Below, piece by piece: positions 45,194 through 53,989 of a DNA stretch of 64,000 bases (position 1 is the first letter of the stretch; each line of letters starts with the position of its first letter). The translations under genes were made by a program, and so were the position numbers. Source of the stretch: CAVVEQ01 sp963747315 (GTDB lineage Bacteria > Chloroflexota > Anaerolineae > Anaerolineales > Anaerolineaceae); the NCBI GenBank assembly GCA_963747315.1, contig CAVVEQ010000006.1, forward strand, positions 310,001-374,000, written 5' to 3'. The notes below the pieces were generated by a model. That model did not search any database and was not told where the DNA came from. It was given only the letters and a program-made list of their open reading frames with translations.

Positions 45194-46048
45194 ATGAAAC
45201 CCCTACCATTCGGTTCCAGAACGTACATCATGGGTATTCTGAACGTGACCCCCGATAGCTTCTCCGGCGACGGCCTGATGAACTGCGGCGAGCTGACCCA
45301 GTGCGCCATCGAACAGGCTCACAAGTTTATGGATGCCGGCGCGGATATCCTGGATATCGGCGGCGAGAGCACCCGCCCCGGCTCCACCCCCGTCAGCGAG
45401 GAGGAGGAGCTTTCGCGCGTCCTGCCGGTGATCAAAGCCCTGCGCCACGCGGATGTGGATGTGCTCATCTCCATCGATACCTATAAATCCAAGGTGGCCC
45501 AGGCTGCCCTGGAAGCCGGCGCGGATTGGATCAACGACGGCTGGGCGCTGCGGGCAGATCCCAAACTGGGCAAGCTCGCCGCCCGCGAAGGTGTTCCGGT
45601 CATCCTGATGCATAACCGCAGCAAGCCCGCCAATGTGGAGCTGAACGAGAAGCTGGGCAACCGCTACGTGGGCACCGACTATAAGGACCTGATCGGTGAG
45701 GTCAAGACCGAGCTGCTGGAGGCCGTTCAGCGCGCGCACCAGGCAGGCATCGAAAACGATCGCATCATCCTCGATCCCGGCATCGGCTTTGGTAAAACCG
45801 TCGCACAGAACCTGGAGCTGATCGACCGCCTGGCAGAGATCAAAGCCCTGGGCTACCCGGTACTGCTGGGACCCTCGCGTAAGTCCTTTATCGGTTATAC
45901 CCTCGACCTGCCGCCCAACCAGCGCATGGAGGGTACTGCCGCCACCGTTGCCATCGGCATCGCCCACGGCGCGGATCTCGTCCGCGTGCACGACGTGCAG
46001 GCCATGGTGCGCGTGGCACGCATGACCGACGCGATTGTCAGAAGGTAA
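45194..46048 (+). CDS. folP: Dihydropteroate synthase
   Basis: Joins the pterin pyrophosphate to p-aminobenzoate; the target of sulfonamides. 284 residues, a TIM barrel. Motifs: IMGILNVTPDSFSGDG, ILDIGGESTRPGSTPVS, ISIDTYKSKVAQAALEAGA, DPGIGFGKT and LLGPSRKSFIGYTL. GAGGAAA precedes the ATG. It continues the folK operon and is 38 bases before lpdA. Confidence 0.95.
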   Translation: MKPLPFGSRTYIMGILNVTPDSFSGDGLMNCGELTQCAIEQAHKFMDAGADILDIGGESTRPGSTPVSEEEELSRVLPVIKALRHADVDVLISIDTYKSKVAQAALEAGADWINDGWALRADPKLGKLAAREGVPVILMHNRSKPANVELNEKLGNRYVGTDYKDLIGEVKTELLEAVQRAHQAGIENDRIILDPGIGFGKTVAQNLELIDRLAEIKALGYPVLLGPSRKSFIGYTLDLPPNQRMEGTAATVAIGIAHGADLVRVHDVQAMVRVARMTDAIVRR

Positions 46049-46086
46049 TTTCCTGCGTAACATCCTTCATTAAATTGGAGTCATAT

Positions 46087-47484
46087 ATGAACGAATTTGA
46101 TGTCATTGTTATCGGTGCCGGTCCGGGCGGGTACGTCTGTGCCATCCGCGCCGCGCAGCTTGGTAAAAAAGTGGCCATCGTGGAAAAGCAGTTCCTCGGC
46201 GGTGTGTGTCTCAATGTCGGCTGCATCCCCACCAAATCCCTGCTCTCGAACGCCGCCCTGGCGCACACCCTGCGCGAGCGCGCCAAGGAATTCGGCGTGA
46301 GTTTCGATAACCTCACCCTGGATTATGCCGCGGCTGTCAAACGCTCCCGCACAGTCTCGGATCGGCTGGTAAAGGGCGTCGGCTTCCTGATGAAGAAGAA
46401 CAATATCACCGTCTTCATGGGCAGCGCCAGACTCACCTCCAAAAATTCGGTCTCGGTCACGAACGCGGAGGGCAAGAGCGAAACCCTCAAAGCCAAGGAT
46501 ATCGTCCTGGCCACCGGCTCGCACTTCGCCTCGCTGCCCACCGTCCCGGTGGATGGCAAGCAGGTGATCACCTTCTGGGAAGCCATCCTGCAGGAGACGC
46601 TGCCCAAATCCGCGCTGGTGATCGGCGCAGGCGCGATGGGGGTGGAATTTTCCACCGTCTGGAATTCCTACGGAGCTGCCGTGACCCTGGTGGAGATGCT
46701 CCCGCGTATCGTGCCCCTGGAGGATGAGGACGTCAGCAAAGAGTTGGAAAAATCCTTCAAGAAGCGCGGCATGCAGATCTTCACCAGCTCCAAGGTGACC
46801 GGGGTGAAACCCGGCAAGGGCAAAGTGGAGGTAACGCTTGAGACGCCGGAAGGCGCGAAGACCGTGGAGGTGGAGCAGGTGCTGCTGGCCACCGGGTTCC
46901 GCCCGAACACCGAGGATATGGGTTTGAAGGAAGCCGGGATTGCGCTCAGCGAGCGCGGATTCATCCAGGTGGATGATTGCGGCGCCACCAATGTGCCAGG
47001 CGTGTGGGCCATCGGGGATGTGACCGGCAAGCTGCTTTTGGCGCACGTCGCCTCCAGCATGGGTATCATTTGCGCCGAAAAGCTGGCGGGGTTGAACCCG
47101 GAACCCTTCGATATCAACCTCATCCCGCGCGCCACTTATTGCGAGCCGCAGGTGGGTTCCTTCGGGCTTTCGGAAGCCCAGGCGAAGGAAAAGGGGTATG
47201 AAGTGAAGACCGGGCGCTTTAATTTCCAGGCCAACGGCAAGGCGCTGGGACTTGGCAACTACAGCGGTTTTGTCAAGGTGATCGTGGATGCCAAATTCGG
47301 CGAGATCCTGGGCGGTGCCATGATCGGAGAATCCGTCTCGGAGCTGCTGCCCGAATTCACCCTCGCCCGGCGCAACGAGCTGACCATTGAAGAGATCGCC
47401 CACAACGTGCACGCCCACCCCACCCTTAGCGAGGCCATCCAGGAAGCCGCCGAGGATGCCCTCGGACGTTCGATACATCAGTAA
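46087..47484 (+). CDS. lpdA: Dihydrolipoyl dehydrogenase
   Basis: FAD enzyme that reoxidises lipoyl groups of 2-oxoacid dehydrogenase or glycine cleavage complexes with NAD. The ATG at 46087 gives 465 residues. FAD motif VIVIGAGPGGYVCAI, redox disulfide GGVCLNVGCIPTK (Cys41 and Cys46), NAD motif ALVIGAGAMGVEFSTV, and the active-site His/Glu in VHAHPTLSEA. No E1 or E2 subunit is adjacent, so the partner complex is encoded elsewhere. Likely the last gene of the fol operon, with a terminator 55 bases after its stop. Confidence 0.95.
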   Translation: MNEFDVIVIGAGPGGYVCAIRAAQLGKKVAIVEKQFLGGVCLNVGCIPTKSLLSNAALAHTLRERAKEFGVSFDNLTLDYAAAVKRSRTVSDRLVKGVGFLMKKNNITVFMGSARLTSKNSVSVTNAEGKSETLKAKDIVLATGSHFASLPTVPVDGKQVITFWEAILQETLPKSALVIGAGAMGVEFSTVWNSYGAAVTLVEMLPRIVPLEDEDVSKELEKSFKKRGMQIFTSSKVTGVKPGKGKVEVTLETPEGAKTVEVEQVLLATGFRPNTEDMGLKEAGIALSERGFIQVDDCGATNVPGVWAIGDVTGKLLLAHVASSMGIICAEKLAGLNPEPFDINLIPRATYCEPQVGSFGLSEAQAKEKGYEVKTGRFNFQANGKALGLGNYSGFVKVIVDAKFGEILGGAMIGESVSELLPEFTLARRNELTIEEIAHNVHAHPTLSEAIQEAAEDALGRSIHQ

Positions 47485-47539
47485 TTAAGGTGTTTTTTTG
47501 TCAGAATTGTTCCTGGATGAATCGGGATTTACTTTGTAG

Positions 47540-47561
47540 GGCGGGCACATGCCCGCCTTTT
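47540..47561 (+). terminator. Intrinsic terminator after lpdA
   Basis: GGCGGGC (47540-47546), loop ACAT, and GCCCGCC (47551-47557), followed by TTTTC. Confidence 0.8.
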
Positions 47562-47564
47562 CTA

Positions 47565-47603
47565 GTCATCGCGAGGAGGGCATAGCCCGACGTGGCGATC
47601 TCA
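47565..47603. repeat. Interspersed repeat, copy B
   Basis: Begins GTCATCGCGAGGAGGGCATA and ends GCGATCTC, matching the copy at 39418-39456 at both ends with a diverged centre. It lies between the lpdA terminator and the end of the convergent toroid-protein gene. The 100 bases after it hold nothing I recognise. Confidence 0.7.
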
Positions 47604-47705
47604 TAAGAATCCGATCCTGATTACCACGCCCTCACGGCGACGACCGCGAAGGCTTGCAGAGGTAGTGATGTGGCAGTCACAATACCGTGATCAATTGCAA
47701 CTAAA

Positions 47706-48692
47706 TCAATCCTCTTTTTGGAGCGCCTTAAATGCCTCCCCCGTCACCCACTTGCTCGCTTCCCCTGTCTCCTCAAACCGCACCAGCATGCGTCCATTAA
47801 ACGCATCCCGCTCCTGCAGCCAGCGGCCATCCGATCCCTGTTTGGATAATACCAGATCAATCGCAGCCTGCATGCGCGCGTCGCGTACACCCAGCTTCAC
47901 GAGCACGGAGAGCATTTCCAATGCATCCGTCCACCAGAACCGCGGGAAGCCCAGGGCAACCCAGCGCTCATTGGCGACCTTATCAGGCTTTCGGCTGCGA
48001 CGGAATAACTGGTGAATCAACATGAATTCAACCAGCTCCGCGATCTTCGCATTCATCTGCGGGGTTCGTTTCTCCGCCGGGTATTCAGCCAGCGCCTTCA
48101 ACCCCTTGACGACCCCCATCATGCAAGTGTGCCGCCCCCAGCAGTTTTGATATCGCGCGTACGGCCAGTCCGCGGGAGGCTTCGTACCGTCATCCGCGCG
48201 CTGATAGGTGGTGATCCAATCCAATCCCTTCAATACCCGCGGGTCATCCACCATGCCAAAACGGAGCATGCTCCACACCATGTTTCCGGTCAGGCAGGGG
48301 CCAATATACCCACGGCTTGGATCCCTTGCGCTTTCATAAAAGGAGAAACCACCGCTAACGGGGTCCTGCGACCATTCCAGCAGAAAATTACAGGCCTTCT
48401 GGATGCGGTCATCGCTGCCATCCCCGCCCATTTCCGCAAGCAGGATCACCCTCCAGACCGTGCCCCTGTATTTGGAACGCTCGTAGAAATCCTCGGGTTT
48501 GCCCCAATTTCCCTCCGGTTTTTGATCGGATAGGAGTTTCTGAACCTGCTCCCCCGCCATCAGTGCCTGCCGGGTTGCCTTCACTTCGGGAGAATCCTCC
48601 CCCAATCCGCACAAGCCGCGCAGCGCGGCAAGCCGTGCACCCGGGTTCTCCGGTTCCAGCAGCCAATCCAGCACCTGCGGATTAGGTTTCAT
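47706..48692 (-). CDS. Squalene-cyclase/prenyltransferase-like alpha-toroid protein
   Basis: A 328-residue protein built of the alpha-alpha repeats seen in squalene-hopene cyclases and prenyltransferases. Repeat-like elements include LLSDQKPEGNWGKPEDFYER, GLDWITTYQRADDGTKPPAD, AIDLVLSKQGSDGRWLQERD and WVTGEAFKALQ. The Asp-rich cyclase motif DxDD is not seen, so terpene cyclisation is unlikely to be its activity. CWGRHTCMMGVVKGLKAL is a conspicuous Cys-containing stretch. No signal peptide. It is encoded 14 bases downstream of the DUF1667 gene in the same direction and may belong to that operon. Function unknown. Confidence 0.78.
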   Translation of the reverse strand: MKPNPQVLDWLLEPENPGARLAALRGLCGLGEDSPEVKATRQALMAGEQVQKLLSDQKPEGNWGKPEDFYERSKYRGTVWRVILLAEMGGDGSDDRIQKACNFLLEWSQDPVSGGFSFYESARDPSRGYIGPCLTGNMVWSMLRFGMVDDPRVLKGLDWITTYQRADDGTKPPADWPYARYQNCWGRHTCMMGVVKGLKALAEYPAEKRTPQMNAKIAELVEFMLIHQLFRRSRKPDKVANERWVALGFPRFWWTDALEMLSVLVKLGVRDARMQAAIDLVLSKQGSDGRWLQERDAFNGRMLVRFEETGEASKWVTGEAFKALQKED

Positions 48693-48706
48693 CAGTTAAT
48701 TGTATA

Positions 48707-49078
48707 TCAGGAAGCTGGTTTCATTTCCCGGCTGGCAAGGATATCGATGCCCGTGCCCAGCGCGTCCTTCAGCACCGCCTCGCCCATCCCCACCGGCACG
48801 CGCAGCTCCACCCCCTGCAATGCCTCCAGCAGCTCGCGGATGCGAGGTTTGGGGAAGGGTTTGGCAGTGTAGACCGGCAGAAGAGGGTGCAGGGCGCCTT
48901 TGATTTTCACTGTTGTCGCCACCATCCGCCGCGGATCGGTCAGCTCAGCCTTCACGTACTCCTCGCCGCGCTTGCAGCCGCAGTTATCCACTTGCAGGAT
49001 GGTATCCCCCTCACGGCTTACATCCAGGCGGCAGCCCTTTGGGCAGGTAATGCAGATCACTTTGGTTTGCTCTGGCAT
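48707..49078 (-). CDS. DUF1667 family cysteine-rich protein
   Basis: A 123-residue protein with an N-terminal CPKGCRLDV motif and NCGCKRGEEYV, four cysteines that could bind an iron-sulfur cluster or zinc. TDPRRMVATTVKI and DALGTGIDILASR are typical of the family. DUF1667 genes often stand next to a GlpA-like flavoprotein and an NAD(P)/FAD oxidoreductase, exactly as here. It may be the small electron-transfer subunit of that complex, which is inference from the context. A 10-base hairpin lies between this gene and the oxidoreductase gene. Confidence 0.87.
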   Translation of the reverse strand: MPEQTKVICITCPKGCRLDVSREGDTILQVDNCGCKRGEEYVKAELTDPRRMVATTVKIKGALHPLLPVYTAKPFPKPRIRELLEALQGVELRVPVGMGEAVLKDALGTGIDILASREMKPAS

Positions 49079-49091
49079 TCTATTCTCCTCC

Positions 49092-49128
49092 TACTGTGTC
49101 CTACCTTATTTTTTAGTTGGACACAGTA
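49092..49128 (-). other. Intercistronic hairpin in the glycerol-3-phosphate oxidase-type operon
   Basis: TACTGTGTCC (49092-49101) and GGACACAGTA (49119-49128) form a perfect 10-base stem with a 17-base, A/T-rich loop. The stem directly follows the oxidoreductase stop codon on the minus strand. It may attenuate or stabilise the message before the DUF1667 gene. Confidence 0.6.
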
Positions 49129-50406
49129 CTAGCGCTTCACGACTGCCACAGTCAGTTCATCCGCGCTCGCAACTTCTTCATACGCCTTCACCGGCAGCGT
49201 CACGGTGATCATCTCACCCGGGCGGGCATAGCGCTCCGCCCTTCGCCCAACCAGGTTTGCGCCTTTGCGCACCTCCACCCACACCGGATCCTCCACCGGC
49301 TGCTTCACCCGCAGCTGCAGCTTGATATCTGCTTCCTGTAAGCTCCCCGGGCAGATCTGCTGCGGTACCACGTGGTGGACGTTATCCCCGCTGCGGATGG
49401 GGATCTTTTTCTCCGCTTCCGCCTTTGGAGCAAGCGCAAATTGCGCCGCAGCCTTGCCGGAAACCAATCCGGCTTGCGTGACCCAATCCACCAGGTCGTA
49501 GACATGCACCACGTTCCCGGCGGCAAAAACGCCCGGAACGCTGGTTTCAAAGCGATCATCAACGAAGGGACCGGCTGTAAGCGGGTCGAGCGCCACCCCT
49601 GCCTTGCGCGAGAGCTCGTTTTCGGGAATTAAGCCCACTGAGAGCAGAAGCGTGTCGCAGGGGATGATCTCCTCGCTGCCGGGGATGGGTTCCCATTTCT
49701 CATCCACCGCCACCGCCTCGATGGCCTCCACGCGGTTGTTGCCGATGATGCGCTTTACGGTATGCTGCAGCTGCAGCTCGATATCATAATCCAGCAGGCA
49801 CTGCACGTAATTGCGGGTGAGCCCGGTGAGGAAAGGCATCACCTCCAGCACGCGCTCCACCTTCGCACCCTCAAAGGTCAGCCTGCGCGCCATGATCATG
49901 CCGATATCCCCCGAGCCGAGGATAACGAATCTCTTCCCGGGCATGAAGCCCTCCACGTTCACCCAGCGCTGGGCGGTGCCGGCAGTATAGACTCCCGCCG
50001 GGCGCGTTCCGGGCAGGCGCACCTGGGCGCGGGTTCGTTCACGGCAACCCATGGCAAGCACCAGTGCCTTTGCGCGAATCTCACGGATTCCCCCCCTGCG
50101 GCTGGCGGTGAATATTTTCCTGTCGGGGGTAATATCCAGCACCATCGTATCCAGCAACAGATCCACCCCCGAGGTTAGCGCTTCGTTGATGAATTTCTGG
50201 GCGTAACTTGGCCCAGGCAGGTCCTGCTTGAAGATCTCCAGCCCGAATCCGTTGTGGATGCACTGCAGCAGGATTCCGCCCGGTTCCAGGTCGCGCTCGA
50301 TGATGAGCACGTCGCCCGCGCCATTCTGTTTGGCAGAAATGGCTGCCGCCAGCCCGCCAGGACCGGCGCCAATCACCACCACATCATAGAGGTCTTTGAT
50401 CGTCAT
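49129..50406 (-). CDS. NAD(P)/FAD-dependent oxidoreductase of a GlpA/DUF1667-type operon
   Basis: A 425-residue flavoprotein of the pyridine-nucleotide disulfide reductase superfamily. FAD motif DVVVIGAGPGGLAAAISAKQ, second nucleotide motif FVILGSGDIGMIMARRL, and FAAGNVVHVYDLVDWVTQAG near the C-terminal FAD contact. No CxxxxC redox disulfide follows the FAD motif. CRERTRAQVRLPGTRPAGVY is a characteristic patch of this subgroup. One base separates its start from the GlpA-like gene upstream. It probably passes electrons from the GlpA-like subunit to NAD or another acceptor. Confidence 0.9.
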   Translation of the reverse strand: MTIKDLYDVVVIGAGPGGLAAAISAKQNGAGDVLIIERDLEPGGILLQCIHNGFGLEIFKQDLPGPSYAQKFINEALTSGVDLLLDTMVLDITPDRKIFTASRRGGIREIRAKALVLAMGCRERTRAQVRLPGTRPAGVYTAGTAQRWVNVEGFMPGKRFVILGSGDIGMIMARRLTFEGAKVERVLEVMPFLTGLTRNYVQCLLDYDIELQLQHTVKRIIGNNRVEAIEAVAVDEKWEPIPGSEEIIPCDTLLLSVGLIPENELSRKAGVALDPLTAGPFVDDRFETSVPGVFAAGNVVHVYDLVDWVTQAGLVSGKAAAQFALAPKAEAEKKIPIRSGDNVHHVVPQQICPGSLQEADIKLQLRVKQPVEDPVWVEVRKGANLVGRRAERYARPGEMITVTLPVKAYEEVASADELTVAVVKR

Positions 50407-50407
50407 C

Positions 50408-51904
50408 TCAACCCTCCCCCTCGAACATACCGGGTTTGGTGGTGCCGCTCAGGAATTCCGAACCGGGTCCTTTTTTCGAGACCTCCAGGGGGGAAATTTC
50501 CAGTTCGCGGGCCAGGATATCCACCACACGCGGCAGATCAAATCCTCCCAGGCAGCGCCCGGTCCCCAACCAGGTGCGGCGCTTGATCGCGTCGTAGGTA
50601 CGGGCTCCGAGCGGGGCGTGGATCTCGGCCACGATCTCGCCCTCGGTGACCGTCTCGCAGCGGCAGACGACACGCCCGTAGCGTTCATCCTTACGGATCA
50701 GATCCGCCCGTTCCTCCATTGAAAGATGCTTGAAGCGCGGACGCCTCTCGCGGATAGGGTTCCAGTCCCGCTTCTCCACCAGCTTTTCTCCTGCATCCTT
50801 CAGCAGGCCAATGATCCGCAGGGCGATGGCAGGCGCGGCAGTAAGCCCCGGCGATTCGATCCCGCCCAGGTTGACCAGACCCTGCACTTTTTTGGGGATT
50901 TCGATGATGAAATCGTGCCCATAGTCCACGCCGGGGATCTCGCAGGGGGCGTTGCCGTAGGCGCGCAGACCCGCAAAGAGCGAAATGACCGGCCGCAGGG
51001 TGAGCGAGGGTACCAGCTTTTTCGCGCCGCAGATGATCTCCTGCAGCCCGGCTGCTGTGACCGCCCGGTCTTCTTTATCGCTGGTCACCTCGGCATTCGG
51101 CCCGATGATCACGTTGCCGTGCACCGTCCCTGCTACCAGGATTCCCTTGCCAGCTGCCGAGGGGGTTGGGAAAAAGCAGGGTTTTAGTTTTATCTCAGCT
51201 TCATCCAGCACATAGTATTCTCCCCGCCGCGGTTGGATCTTGAATTCCGGGCGCACCCCGGCTTTGTGCATCACGTCGTCGGCATAAAGGCCGGCTGCAT
51301 TGATCACCCACCGGCAGGAAAAATCTCCACGGTTGGTGCGGATTCCGGTGATTCGTGTACCTTCCTGGATGAAATCCAGGAATTCGGTTTCCAGCATCAC
51401 GACCACCCCGTTCTGGATGGCGTTCTCGCAGGCAGCGATATTAGCCCCAAATGGATCGCAGGTGCCTCCCGAGGGAGCCCACATAGCCAGGCTGGCTTCG
51501 GGGTTGATCAGCGGTTCGCGGCGCAGGAGATCCTCCCCGGAGATCATCTCCAGTCCGGGAACGCCATTCTTATTTCCCTGCTCCATCAATCGCTTTAGGG
51601 CTGGGATCTCTTCTTCACCGATGGCCACCACATAATCCCCATTGCGCTGGAAATCAAAGCCAAGCTCCTGTGAAAGCTGCTCGTAGAGCGCGTTGCCCTC
51701 CACATTGGTAATGGCTTTCAGGCTGCCGGGGACAGGGTCGTAGCCCGCGTGCACAAACGCAGAGTTACCAGCCGTGGCGCCCATACAAATATCCGTTTCA
51801 CGGTCGATAATAAGGATTGAGAGCTGGTAGCGGGATAGGTATCGGGCGGCCATCGAGCCGATGATCCCGCCGCCGATGATGATCACGTCGTAAGTTTGAG
51901 GCAT
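50408..51904 (-). CDS. FAD-dependent glycerol-3-phosphate dehydrogenase-like protein (GlpA/DAO family)
   Basis: A 498-residue flavoprotein. The FAD site is at the N-terminus: YDVIIIGGGIIGSMAARYLS. The DAO-domain segments AGLYADDVMHKAG and GIESPGLTAAPAIALRI follow. The C-terminal BFD-like [2Fe-2S] region has CRCETVTEGEI and GTGRCLGGFD, typical of GlpA-type subunits with a second cofactor. Expected reaction: oxidation of glycerol 3-phosphate or a related hydroxyacid. 2-hydroxyglutarate-oxidase-like activity is an alternative. It is the first gene of a three-gene minus-strand operon with the oxidoreductase and DUF1667 protein. Confidence 0.88.
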   Translation of the reverse strand: MPQTYDVIIIGGGIIGSMAARYLSRYQLSILIIDRETDICMGATAGNSAFVHAGYDPVPGSLKAITNVEGNALYEQLSQELGFDFQRNGDYVVAIGEEEIPALKRLMEQGNKNGVPGLEMISGEDLLRREPLINPEASLAMWAPSGGTCDPFGANIAACENAIQNGVVVMLETEFLDFIQEGTRITGIRTNRGDFSCRWVINAAGLYADDVMHKAGVRPEFKIQPRRGEYYVLDEAEIKLKPCFFPTPSAAGKGILVAGTVHGNVIIGPNAEVTSDKEDRAVTAAGLQEIICGAKKLVPSLTLRPVISLFAGLRAYGNAPCEIPGVDYGHDFIIEIPKKVQGLVNLGGIESPGLTAAPAIALRIIGLLKDAGEKLVEKRDWNPIRERRPRFKHLSMEERADLIRKDERYGRVVCRCETVTEGEIVAEIHAPLGARTYDAIKRRTWLGTGRCLGGFDLPRVVDILARELEISPLEVSKKGPGSEFLSGTTKPGMFEGEG

Positions 51905-52025
51905 GCAGTGCTCCGCAGAGTGAAACTGTGTTTCATTTTATGAAAATAATTATAACCGGGTTTCCAAAGATTATATATCAATATTGGGGAGTGCTCCCAA
52001 CGCCGGGTCTTAAAGAATCCTCCGC

Positions 52026-52031
52026 TATAAT
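52026..52031 (+). promoter_or_regulatory. -10 box seven bases before a start codon (leaderless candidate)
   Basis: TATAAT at 52026-52031 with the cation transporter ATG at 52039. No Shine-Dalgarno fits between them and no clear -35 is seen. The distance would put the transcription start at or next to the ATG. Confidence 0.5.
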
Positions 52032-52038
52032 ATCCCCT

Positions 52039-52947
52039 ATGAAAAAAACCCAAAAAGCAGCTCCAAATCTTACCCGCTTTGCCTGGTTATCCATCGCTGC
52101 AGCGGTTATAACCATCCTCCTAAAATTCAGTGCCTACACGATCACCGGCTCGGTCGGGTTGTTATCCGATGCGCTTGAATCAGTAGTCAATCTCGCTGCC
52201 GCCCTGGTAGCTTTATACGCTCTCAGGCTGATCCAGCGACCCGCGGATGAAAGGTTCAATTTCGGGTTTTCCAAGGCAGAGTATTTCGCCAGCGGATTTG
52301 AGGGTGGGATGATCCTCCTGGCAGCCGTTGCAATTATTGTCTCTGCGATTCCCCGCCTGATCAACCCCGTCCCACTAGAACAGGTCGGCCTCGGGTTGAT
52401 AATCTCAGTGATCGCCTCCCTCATAAACCTGGGGGTTGCCCTGGTCCTCTTAAGAGCCGGCAAGCAGTATAACTCGATCACCCTCGAAGCAGACGCCCGT
52501 CACCTCCTCACGGATGTTTGGACGACGGTGGGTGTTTTGGTTGGGATCGCGCTCGTCCAGATCACAGGCTACCTCCGCCTGGATCCACTGGTCGCCCTCT
52601 TGGTGGCTGCAAATATTATATTCACCGGGATCAAACTTCTCAAACGATCGACATTTGGTCTCATGGATCTTGCCATACCGCCAGGTGACCTGGAGAAGAT
52701 CGAGGGTATTTTGGAAACCTACCAGCCTGAGGGGCTGCGCTACCACGCCCTGCGCACCCGCCAGGCTGCGGCGGTCAATTATGTCGCGCTGCATGTTCTT
52801 GTTCCCGGAAAATGGACGGTCTCTCACGGGCACCAGGTGGCGGATGAGATCGAAACCAGGGTAAAAAAGGCCGTCCCCAATACAAAGATCGTCACCCATA
52901 TCGAACCGGTGGAAGATCCCAAATCCATGCAGGATACAATTTTATAG
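52039..52947 (+). CDS. Cation diffusion facilitator family transporter
   Basis: A proton-coupled divalent metal exporter with six membrane helices, 302 residues from ATG 52039. The frame is open further upstream, but that would cross the -10 box. TM5 carries the usual metal site (ADARHLLTDVWTTVG, HxxxD). The matching TM2 site reads SDALESVVNL, so Glu and Asn replace the usual His and Asp; this variant is seen in a subset of CDF proteins and may change metal preference. The cytoplasmic C-terminal domain has YHALRTRQAA, VALHVLVPG and VSHGHQVADEIE. No metal-regulator gene is adjacent. Confidence 0.92.
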   Translation: MKKTQKAAPNLTRFAWLSIAAAVITILLKFSAYTITGSVGLLSDALESVVNLAAALVALYALRLIQRPADERFNFGFSKAEYFASGFEGGMILLAAVAIIVSAIPRLINPVPLEQVGLGLIISVIASLINLGVALVLLRAGKQYNSITLEADARHLLTDVWTTVGVLVGIALVQITGYLRLDPLVALLVAANIIFTGIKLLKRSTFGLMDLAIPPGDLEKIEGILETYQPEGLRYHALRTRQAAAVNYVALHVLVPGKWTVSHGHQVADEIETRVKKAVPNTKIVTHIEPVEDPKSMQDTIL

Positions 52948-52971
52948 GGATCACAAGGAATCGCTCCTTCA

Positions 52972-53989
52972 ATGTTGAATTTTCATAAAAAGTTTTTTGA
53001 CCGAATCTTTCGAGTCTCTTTTTTTCTGGCAGTTTTCCTGATCCAGGGGTTATCGCCATTCTCAGTGAGCCTTGCATACGCTCAGGATGAGACACCCACC
53101 ATCACGCCCACCGGCACGCCCGTGACCGCCCAGGGAATCATTGATTCTTTTAATGCCATCCGCCGCAGGCAAAACATGCGCTCCCTGATCGTGGATCCCA
53201 TCCTGGCCGGGCTCGCCCAGCAGACCGCGGATATTATGGCGATCAATGGGATGAGCGGTCATATCGGCGGGGTGCGCGATAGGGCCATCGCAGCCGGGTA
53301 CGGCGCGGGAGATATCCCCTGGCTGACAGAGAACTTTGCCATTGGGCCGATGAGCCTGGAGGAATTGATGATGGTCTGGTCGGATGCGGACCACATGCGC
53401 GGAGCCAACAACCATTGGTATGCCCATTGCGGGGTGGGGATCTCTGAATACAACGGCGATGTTTACTATATCTTTATTGCTGGCTATACCTCAAACCGTA
53501 TCTATAAACCCGGTGCTACCGCCCTACCCGGGCAGACCCTCACCGCACCCATATCGCAGGTGATGTTCCCAGTGTCAAAGGCCACCCCCGACGCAGAAGG
53601 AAAAACCGTTCATCTAGTCAAGCACGGGCAGACGCTCTGGGCAATCGCCATTGCTTACGGAACCCATATCCTGGATATCCAGCGTGCAAACGGGATGACT
53701 GCCGACATGGTGGATCTATCCGAAGGCCAGCAGCTGGTGATCCCGATAAGCGGGGTAATCCGATCGCACTGACACCCCACCTCCAGAAAAGCCGTCCGCA
53801 ACCCAACCGGGGGTTACTGAAACGGAGTTTTTGATCAGCAGCGGGTTCGGAATACAGACTAGTCCAACTCCCGTGTCCGAAAGGGAGAGTGGGGTGAGCA
53901 GCGAGTTCGCGATCGTCCTGGCTGCCATCCTCGCAGCGGTTGGATTGATCGGTTTCGGCCTTTTCGTCGGCCGCCAGGATAAGGATTAA
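52972..53989 (+). CDS. Surface CAP/SCP-domain protein with LysM and C-terminal membrane anchor, one frameshift
   Basis: About 338 residues. A signal peptide (FFLAVFLIQGLSPFSVSLAYA) leads into a CAP domain (about residues 52-180: IIDSFNAIRRRQNMRSLIVD, TENFAIG, HYAH-like WYAHCGVGISEYNG). A LysM domain follows at about 212-262 (VHLVKHGQTLWAIAIAYGTH), which binds glycan chains. The frame shifts near 53758; beyond it a Pro/Thr/Ser linker ends in a membrane helix (FAIVLAAILAAVGLIGFGLF) and GRQDKD. AAGGA just upstream of the ATG pairs with TCCTT (52955-52969), so the ribosome site may be partly masked. Likely a wall-associated protein; CAP activity is not predictable. Confidence 0.85.

Noticed and set aside
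45203..46063. A 286-residue antisense frame opposite folP
   Set aside because: Same reason: folP is unambiguous, and the antisense product has low-complexity, unfamiliar sequence.
46081..47478. A 465-residue open frame on the minus strand opposite lpdA
   Set aside because: lpdA on the plus strand has every family motif. The antisense frame shows no recognisable domain and is a by-product of GC-rich codon use.
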